DNA from: Brassica napus
Lineage: Eukaryota; Streptophyta; Magnoliopsida; Brassicales; Brassicaceae
Assembly: GCF_020379485.1 (NCBI RefSeq)
Contig: NC_063452.1
Coordinates: 38,144,650 to 38,208,649, forward strand
Length of the DNA stretch: 64,000 nt
Reading direction: 5' to 3'
The notes beneath the pieces were generated by a model that did no database searches, was not told the origin of the DNA, and saw only the letters and a program-made list of their open reading frames with translations. Position 1 is the stretch's first letter. Every line of letters starts with the position of its first letter. Both the position numbers and the translations under genes were made by a program. Positions 56,339-64,000 of the stretch are shown piece after piece.

Positions 56339-59300
56339 ACGTTGACCCGACATTCAAACCTATCCGCCAGAAGCGACGTAAGCTCGGCCCTGACAGGTCG
56401 AAGGCCGTAAACGAAGAAGTTGACAAGCTACTCGGCGCAGGTTCGATCGCTGAGGTCCGCTACCCCGAATGGTTGGCAAATCCGGTAGTCGTCAAAAAGA
56501 AAAATGGCAAGTGGCGCGTCTGCGTCGACTTCACCGATCTGAATAAAGCCTGCCCAAAGGATAGCTACCCTCTTCCCAACATTGACCGTTTAGTCGAGTC
56601 TACGGCCGGAAACGAGATGCTGACCTTCATGGACGCCTTCTCTGGATACAATCAAATAATGATGCACCCGGATGATCGCGAGAAGACAGCCTTCATCACA
56701 GATAAGGGAACCTACTGCTATAAGGTCATGCCGTTCGGTTTGAAGAACGCCGGAGCAACCTACCAACGACTTGTAAACAAGATGTTCGCAGATAAGCTGG
56801 GCATCACTATGGAAGTGTACATCGACGACATGTTGGTTAAGTCGCTCCATTCCATTGATCACCTCCGTCATCTTCAAGAATGCTTCGAAACTCTCAACAA
56901 ATACGGCATGAAGCTGAACCCAGCAAAGTGCACATTCGGAGTCTCTTCAGGCGAGTTCCTCGGCTACATAGTCACGCAGCGAGGAATCGAGGCGAACCCG
57001 AAGCAAATATCCGCGGTCCTGAACCTCCCAAGTCCGAGGAACAGTAGAGAAGTACAACGGCTCACAGGCCGGATAGCTGCTCTAAATCGTTTCATCTCCA
57101 GATCCACCGACAAGTGCCTCCCCTTTTACGATCTCTTGCGAGGAAATAAGAAGTTCGTTTGGGATGAGAAGTGCGAGGATGCATTTACTCAACTCAAGCA
57201 ATACCTGACAACACCTCCAGTACTCGCTAAGCCGGACGTCGGTGATGTTCTATCTCTGTATGTTGCGGTGTCACAAGCCGCTGTCAGCAACGTTCTGATA
57301 AAGGAAGACCGCGGCGAACAAAAGCCCATTTTCTACACAAGCAGACGCATGACCGGACCAGAGACGCGATACCCGACTCTGGAAAAGATGGCTTTAGCAG
57401 TTGTCGAGGCAGCAAGAAAGCTTCGACCGTATTTCCAGTCACATTCAGTGGAGGTACTGACTGATCAACCTCTCCGAACGATACTCCAAACAACCAACAG
57501 ATCTGGCAGACTCACGAAGTGGGCCATCGAACTCGGCGAGCTCGATATTACCTACAAGAACCGCACAGCGGCGAAGTCCCAAGTCCTCGCGGACTTCCTG
57601 GTCGAGTTGGCCCCAGAATTGGAACAAGATCTTATACTCCCAAGCTCAAACTGGACGCTGCACGTCGATGGATCATCGACCAACAAGGGAGCAGGAGCCG
57701 GAGTCCAACTACAGTCCCCGACCGGAGAGCTAATCAGGCAGTCTTTTAGCTTTGGCTTTCCCGCGTCAAACAACGAAGCAGAATACGAATCTCTGATCGC
57801 CGGACTCCGCTTAGCAAAAGCCGTAAAAGCTAAACGACTAAGCGCCTATTGCGACTCTCAATTAGTCGCCAGTCAGTTCAGCGGCGACTACGATGCCCGC
57901 AACGACCGAATGGATGCCTATCTCAAAATAGTGCAAAGCCTGACAGCAGAGTTCGAGTTCTTCGAACTCATCAAAGTTCCCAGAGGCGAAAACGTCTGCG
58001 CCGACGCCCTCGCGGCCCTTGGCAGCAAGCTTCGTGATCAAGTTAAACGAACCATCCCGATACATCGTATCGAGAAACCAAGCATCGATATTCCTACCGA
58101 CCAAACCCTCGTTGCCCCGGTCATCGAACCCGCTACTCCAGATGACGACGGATTTGGTCCTGATTGGAGAACTGAGTTTATCGACTACCTCTCGAAGGGA
58201 GAACTCCCAAACGACAAATGGGAAGCTCGCCGACTAAAAACACGCAGCGCCCATTACGTCGTTCTTGACGATGAACTACACCGCTGGACCGCGAGTAAAG
58301 TACTCCTAAAATGCATTCATGGCGACGAGACAGCAAGGGTTATGGCAGAGACGCACGAAGGCGCTGGCGGAAATCATTCGGGCGGACGTGCATTAGCAAT
58401 CAAAGTAAGGAGCTTAGGCTTCTTCTGGCCAACAATGAACGCAGATTGCGAGTCTTACGCGAGAAGCTGCGACAAGTGCCAACGGCACGCACCTAGTATC
58501 CATTGTCCAACCGAAATGTTGCGAACAACCACCGCTCCATACCCGTTCATGCGATGGGCAATGGACATCATTGGACCACTTCCCTGTTCCCGCCAAAGAC
58601 GCTTCATCCTCGTCCTCACCGACTACTTTACCAAATGGATCGAAGCTGAAGCATACGCTCAAGTCACGGACAAAGAAGTCCGCGGTTTCGTCTGGAAAAA
58701 TATTATTTGCCGCCACGGTTTACCTTATGAGATCGTTACCGATAACGGATCGCAGTTCATGTCAGGCAACTTCAAGGAGTTCTGTGGCAAATGGAACATT
58801 CGACTAAGCCCCTCCACTCCTCGTTACCCGCAAGGTAATGGCCAGGCAGAATCCTCCAATAAACTCATCATCGATGGCATTAAAAAGCGTCTGGATCTGA
58901 AAAAGGGTCACTGGGCCGACGAGCTCGATGGGGTCCTATGGAGCCATCGCACAACGCCGCGAGGATCGACTAAATCGACACCTTTCTCCCTCGCCTACGG
59001 TGTAGAAGCCATGGCTCCCACTGAAGTCAACGTTTCAAGCCTCCGACGCTCCAAGATGCCTCAATACGTCGAACTCAACAAGGAAATGCTACTCGACGCC
59101 CTTGATGAGATAGAAGAACGACGAGATCAAGCTTTGCTGCGCATCCAGAACTATCAACACCAGATCGAGAGTTACTACAAAAAAAAAGGTCCGTGCCCGA
59201 CCTCTGGAACTCGGTGACCTCGTCATGCGCAAGGTGTTTGAAAACACTAAGGAGCTAATCGCCGGTAAACTCGGCGCCAGGTGGGAGGGACCTTATAAAA

Positions 59301-59404
59301 TCATCAAAGTCGTCAAACCCGGAGTATACCGACTCCAAACCTCACGTGGCGAAGAAGTTTCCCGATCATGGAACTCGATGCACCTAAGACGTTTCTACTC
59401 GTAA
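56327..59404 (+). pseudogene. Tat pol: RT, two RNase H domains, integrase
   Basis: RT shows PVVVKKKNGKWRVCVDFTDL, FMDAFSGYNQI and the catalytic YIDDMLVKS (about 56817). The RT-linked RNase H carries YTSRRMTGPETRYPTLEKMA. A second, archaeal-type RNase H starts LHVDGSSTNKGAGAGVQL (57658), with NEAEYESLIAGL and CDSQLVASQ. Integrase has an HHCC zinc finger (HEGAGGNHSGG, CDKCQRHA) and the core (MDIIGPLP, TDNGSQF, GNGQAESSNK). The frame is open for 914 codons until an extra base in an A9 run near 59190. The last 60 or so codons continue in another frame to MHLRRFYS and TAA (59402-59404). One frameshift is the only visible lesion in pol. Confidence 0.93.
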
Positions 59405-60231
59405 GTGTATCTCAAAAAAAAAAAAAAAAAAAAAAAACAAGTAGATGCACCCCATGGACACTTCTACTCGACCGAGTAAATGCGCCACTCACGGCCACTT
59501 TTACTCGGGAAAAACGAACTACGAATGGCTTGATCCTCAACCGAGGTACGTAGGCAGCCTTAAACAGGTCCAGCTGTAACAAAATCAAAGTCAAAATCTT
59601 GTTCTTTGTCTCAACTTCTACTGAGTGGATGCCTGTTATCAAACCCAACGGCTCCCGTGTCTCCAGCAGGAGACACGCGGACACTATCGTTCCATTTCCT
59701 GGCTATGTCCTGATCAGACACTTAGCCTGAGGACCCAACAGTCGCTAGTCACCTATGCCCAAGGAGCATTGACCGACTAAACGGAGTGAATCTTTAACCT
59801 TTCCTCGACTAAACGCGTAATGGACTAGCTACCCAATTACTCGATTGTCATTGAGGAAACGGACAAAAGAACCTTCCACTCTTAGACCCAGTCCCTTGTT
59901 CTCGATATTTCTCGATATAGAACGATGCGCCTAAACGTCGTCTTGATCGAAACGCGACAAGAGCTGAATAAATCCCCTAGCGGTTCGTTTCCTTATCTAT
60001 TTACAAAAGCCAAAGGTCGGGAATCTATTGTTTCTAAGCGAACACATCGCGAGACACTAAAGATACTGACATTTACTTTAACAAAGTTTGCAAGTACAGA
60101 TGAGAAACACAATCCACAAATTTAAAGATCGCTTAAAACAGCGACTTGCCAAAAAAATATATATATATATGTCTAATCATACAACAACAGGGTCTATCAA
60201 GACCACAACAGATAAGAACATAAGTGACACG
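59405..60231 (+). other. Tat internal spacer between pol and the antisense gene
   Basis: Contains an A-rich run of over 20 bases (59414-59436) and short ACTTTTACTCG-type repeats. A block GGCTTGATCCTC...GGTACGTAGGCAGCCTT (about 59527-59573) is shared with the solo LTR at 6130-6200. No protein was recognised on the plus strand. The end of the antisense gene follows. Confidence 0.7.
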
Positions 60232-63200
60232 TCAAAGAACAGAATCTTGATCGCCAGGACCCTTGGTAGCGGCAGCAGTTGGGTCCTCCGCCCGAGTAGG
60301 AATAGAAGCAAGAGAGTCTACAACGGGACATGGAGGAACATCTGTATCCCCAGCTTCGTAGATCGTCTCCTCCTCAGCAGGACGTGGCAGCGACGCCTCC
60401 TCGATCCCATCGTTATCCTCCTCCCCATCCTCTCGTCCTTCGGAGGAAGAATCCGAGGCGAGCACAGGATCCTCGACACCCACGTTCTTGGTCTCTCCCT
60501 CTCGAACCAGAGTGTTGCCTATCTCGAGGCCGTCCTTTCCAGGAAACCCCTTCAAATTCTCATTCTCTGGGCGCTCATTAAAACCGCTTCCCACCGGGGA
60601 CTTGACAGGCTCGGTGGGGACAGACGTGACATCAACAAGTGACTCCTCTGACGGCTCCTCAACAACTTCGAGCGAAGTAACGAGCCGAGAAGCCGTCTCT
60701 GGCCCGATCAAATTTACGTTCGACCCATAGGGATCGAATGACGTTCTGAACCTGTCTCGGCAAAACGAGAAGGAAGGACCAACGGAGAGAGAGTAAGGTC
60801 ACTATCGGACAGCGGCTCTACTCGGAGTTTCATAACCTCCGCCTCGTAAAGCTTCTCCTGCTCAGCGAAGACATCGATCATTTATTGGGGGATCTCCGTC
60901 CCACTCGCCTTTATAACCTCGAGGCACTTCTTCGTTCCCGAAGCTTGACCATACAGGTTCTTCGCCTTCTCAAAAGCCTCCAGACGAGTAAAATGGTTGC
61001 GCACGCGATCAAAACGGCGACTTGCCTTCTCAGCCATAGCAGCCTCGACTCTTTCCCTCTCACGAGTAACCTCCAAACCCCGGGAGTCCCTCAAGCGTTG
61101 CCTCTCCCTGATTAGTTTGTCTACCGCGGCATCTCTCTCTTCGACTAGCTCGGTCTTCTCCTTCTCCAGGTTCGCAGCCGTTTGCTCCAAATGACTTTTC
61201 TCTCGAACGAGCTCTTTCCTCGCCGCGCTGGAAGACTTAAGCTTGCCCTCCAGTTCTTCGAACTTTACTCGAAGAATCTCTTTCTCCTCTGCGGCCTTCT
61301 CGTTGGCCTTCTTATGCTCCGCCCTTACTCTCTCGATGACCTTCAACCGCGTCTGGGCAAGCTTCTCCGAAGATCCCAACTGGATCATCGTCTGTTTCAG
61401 AGCACTGTCGTATTTCTCAACGAGAAAGTTCATACTCCCGTCACTCTGCAAAAACGACAAACACAGACCACGTGAGACGAGTAAACCCGACGAATCGAAT
61501 AATGAGATAAAGTATGAAGGGTAGCGCAGTTACCCGAGCTCTCGAAGAAGCAGCGTCTATGTATTCATTCCTAAAGTATAGGTCGTCCAACTGTGGCATC
61601 TCCTTCGTCCCACCACGAATTTGGCGTGTCAGCTCCGCGCACCTAAGAGGATTAAGGATTAGGGGGGTCGTCTCGTTGTAGGAAAACTCGACCCGATCGG
61701 GGAACTCGATCTTCTTCCTCCTCGCAGTAGAACCCTCTGAACGAGACCCTTTCCTCGCAGACGGATCGGGAATAGATCTCTCACCCGTAACAGGATCACT
61801 GCCCCGCGCTGAGACCTCTCTCTCCTCAGGAGGGGTTTCAAGAGAAACGTCTTCTCCCACGACAACTTTGACGAGGCCCGTCTCCGCATCAGAAGGACGC
61901 GGCTCTGCCTCAACGGACTTCTTCTTCTTCTTCTTTCTGGGACGATCTTCAGGCGCCGCTTCGGAACGGTCAGACTCGGCAGAACCCCTTGTAGCGCCTT
62001 CTCGTCCTATAGCCGGCGCCTCGCGGCGATCAATGGAGGAAGTAGCCCCTTCATAAGGTCTCTTCCTTCCTCTCTCTCCCTTCCTTGCTTCCAAATCCTC
62101 GGAGGTTTCGTCGAGAGAAGCGATCTCTTCAAGAGGAAGCTCTTCGGTTGCTTTCCTCCTGGCTTTCTTGCTCTTCTTCTTCTTTTTAGGACTTGAGGCA
62201 GGAGGCTCCGCCCCAACGTCTTTGTCGACTAAACCAGGAGCTCCTTCCTTGGAAGCTCGGCCTGCGTCAGAACTGGTCGCCCCTTGCACATCGGCAGTAA
62301 TCGACTTCTTCGAAAGCAATTGCAGCTTCCCCTTCAACAGTGCACTCAAATCTGGCACTCCGTCCATCTTCCTAGCTTCGTCCAGAAGTTTCTGCTGTTT
62401 CCGAGTAAAAAGAGACAGACGCGACTTACGGGGTCCGAGCACAACAGGACGCCTCGATTCCCAATCAGCTGTAAAAAAAAAAAAAAAGAGAAGAGAGACT
62501 TAGTTGTTGATAGAACTTCTCGGAGAAAGACCGATGAACTCACCTCTAGCAATCCGAGCTTCTTGGCGTCTTATCCACTCTCGACTAAGATCAGGCCAAC
62601 GAAGATGACTGTGAGCCGCGATCGCCTGAGCACTCTCGAAGAATTTCTCCGGGTATGCGATCGTATTCGGGTGACGAACTGCAACAACAAGAAACACGCC
62701 GTTAGGATACTCGAATAAAGCATGATGACAACAAACACTATCTACCAAGCGTTTTGTTCCACAGAACGCGGTAGTCGTCCCCAGGTGGCTCTGCGAAGGC
62801 ATGCTCGTCAGATTTGACGTAAAAATATGACCGCTGCCAGTCCTTCGTCTTGTTCGGGTGCCCTGACGAGACGTTGTAGCTCGAGCGCATCTTCACTGAG
62901 AATATCCCATGTGGCTCCGCCTTCGTAAAAGTCAACTCTTCGAAAACTCTCACACTCATCGAAACGTCTATCTCCGCTGCCATCACCATTAGCATAACCG
63001 CAATGCGCAGCGACCCGTTAAGCAACTGACAAAAGGCGATGTCCCGACGAAATGCGTACGACGTGATCAGTCGGGGAATTGGAAACCAGAGCTTTGTATG
63101 GTCTCCAAAATAAGACTCATAGACGCACTGATAGCCAATCGGAGGCGACCAAGGACGCTGTCCCCTGGAAGGAATGATGTATGTAACGCCGGCACCTCCA

Positions 63201-63676
63201 CTTTGCCTCAATAAATCCTTCACCGTCTTGTGGGAGGAGCAAGAATCGAAGACATTCCCCCACGACTGAGCCCGCGGGTCACGAAGCAATTCGGACGGGA
63301 GTGGGCCGAGTTCTTCGAAGATCCCACCAGGATGATAGATCGTGGGTCGGCAGTCTATCTGGTCGAAAGGAATCTCCCGACCAGCTCGTCTCAAAGATCT
63401 TGAGGCTTGGCTAGACGCTTCAGAGCCGCTACCGCTCACGTCACTGCTCCCGACTTCAACGCGATCCGCGCGTTTGTCACGGATCATCTTATGAGCATCA
63501 GCGACCAAAAGGCGTTGAGATAGGGTCATATTGTCTAAATCCTGAAGAGTGTCGCGATGAATCAAGTCGAAATCATCCAGCGGGCTGTCAGCTACCCGTT
63601 CATCTCTGGTCGGACTCGGAGAATCTGCGACGCCCTTCCCTTTTTCTTCTCGCGACAAACGACCTCTCGGAGGCAT
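60232..63676 (-). pseudogene. antisense gene (aORF) of the Tat element, four exons, two lesions
   Basis: On the minus strand the ATG is at 63676. Predicted exons are 63676-62746, 62678-62544, 62468-61534 and 61445-60232, with GT-AG introns of 67, 75 and 88 bp whose phases (1, 1, 0) all fit. Exon 1 encodes a Transposase_28/'putative gypsy transposon' type domain (FDQIDCRPTIYHPGGIFEEL, then WFPIPRLITSYAFRRDIAFC). Exon 2 (HPNTIAYPEKFFESAQAIAA) continues it. Exon 3 is basic, with two poly-Lys blocks (SPKKKKKSKKARRKA) resembling nuclear localisation signals. Exon 4 has a long coiled coil (KVIERVRAEHKKANEKAAEE) and an acidic tail. A TAA at 60882-60884 and a frameshift near 60740 break exon 4. Such extra antisense ORFs are known in Tat elements; their function is unknown. 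Confidence 0.82.
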
Positions 63677-63831
63677 GATCCTAGATTTAGGGGACGACTA
63701 CAACCGCTAGACGATACCGACAAGCCTGTGTGAGGAGAAACGTACCTAGAGAGAGAAAGTAAAAGTAGAGAGAAGGGAGAGAAAGCGGAATACCTGAACT
63801 TGCAGAGAAGAATGACGAAAGCGAAAGGGAG

Positions 63832-63850
63832 GAGCCTATTTATAGCAAAA
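63832..63850 (-). promoter_or_regulatory. TATA box of the antisense gene
   Basis: On the minus strand TTTGCTATAAATAGGCTCC lies about 160 bp before the ATG and is followed by a CT-rich leader, the usual plant core promoter arrangement. It is inside the retrotransposon and drives transcription towards pol. 63860-64000 shows no further feature. Confidence 0.65.
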
Positions 63851-64000
63851 ACAAGGGCACATCCTCCGAAGCGCAATCATTAGGTCTACAGAAACCTAAA
63901 TGGGCCTCAAAGGCCGCCTAAATACCCAAAGGCTTACTCGCGACAGTTCGGTTTCTCGTTCAAACCGATCTCTAATCGAGATGCCAGACCGAAATTAATC

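Larger units (their letters stand above)
53058..64000 (+). mobile_element. Tat-lineage Ty3/gypsy retrotransposon, 3' end beyond the window
   Basis: 5' LTR 53058-53488 (431 bp); PBS TGGCGCCCACCGTGGGGCC at 53491-53509. Gag-protease, then RT, RNase H, a second archaeal-type RNase H and integrase follow to 59404. A noncoding spacer and a large antisense gene (63676-60232) come next. The doubled RNase H and an antisense ORF behind pol are hallmarks of the Tat lineage. The 3' LTR is not reached by 64000. The LTR begins with a hairpin (53084-53109 with 53129-53157). All three gene regions carry lesions, so the copy is not autonomous. Confidence 0.93.

Noticed and set aside
53535..59404. Programmed ribosomal frameshifting between Tat gag, protease and pol
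   Set aside because: The breaks are single-base losses or gains within short runs, at different kinds of positions, and one gag break is a plain nonsense codon; no conserved slippery site with a downstream structure was seen.

Overview
This window looks like plant nuclear DNA, most likely from a Brassicaceae species. The evidence is AT-rich intergenic DNA packed with nested plant transposons (CACTA/En-Spm, Ty1/copia, Ty3/gypsy Tat, solo LTRs, Helitrons of the Arabidopsis ATREP type, a MULE, a Stowaway MITE), plant-type small introns, and fragments of plant nuclear genes (a chloroplast ArgJ-like gene and a PDCL3/VIAF-like phosducin gene). I see no rRNA or tRNA gene, no CRISPR array and no intact conventional host gene. 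The best candidate for an intact host gene is a 62-residue membrane micropeptide at 27724-27912.

Layout. 1-4750: a decayed CACTA transposon on the minus strand, cut by the window edge, inserted in the LTR of a dead copia element (4754-7760). That copia element is itself split by a Tat-type gypsy solo LTR (5800-7284, TSD AAGCC). 7760-9461: AT-rich, with traces of a glycine-rich protein gene. 9462-14461: a complete 5.0-kb CACTA element with TIRs and an AAA target duplication but disabled transposase genes. 15333-16661: a diverged duplicate of the micropeptide promoter followed by a different small ORF. 17247-18883: a solo LTR. 20806-26427: an ArgJ pseudogene on the minus strand, interrupted by a Helitron and a second solo LTR and flanked by a CACTA end. 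26484-41341: Stowaway, micropeptide gene, fold-back element, copia, Helitron, MULE, PDCL3-like fragment and the 5' end of a Tat gypsy element. 41342-41441: 100 N. 41442-56257: the same 14.8 kb again. 56258-64000: the rest of the gypsy element, including a large four-exon antisense gene.

The main structural point is that the two 14.8-kb copies meet exactly at the two edges of the 100-N gap. Copy 2 also carries most of its indels in the 2.8 kb next to the gap. This is best read as two overlapping contig ends that were scaffolded without being merged, so the real locus is probably about 15 kb shorter than drawn.

The main biological points are: (i) a Tat retrotransposon with an antisense gene behind pol whose predicted introns are phase-consistent; (ii) a CACTA element whose second gene has an internal promoter built from a 32-34-bp-period array of the same motif found at the element ends; (iii) an exact 35-bp-period array of palindromes in the U3 of a Tat solo LTR. 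None of the transposon coding regions here is intact, so any activity would need help from other copies.
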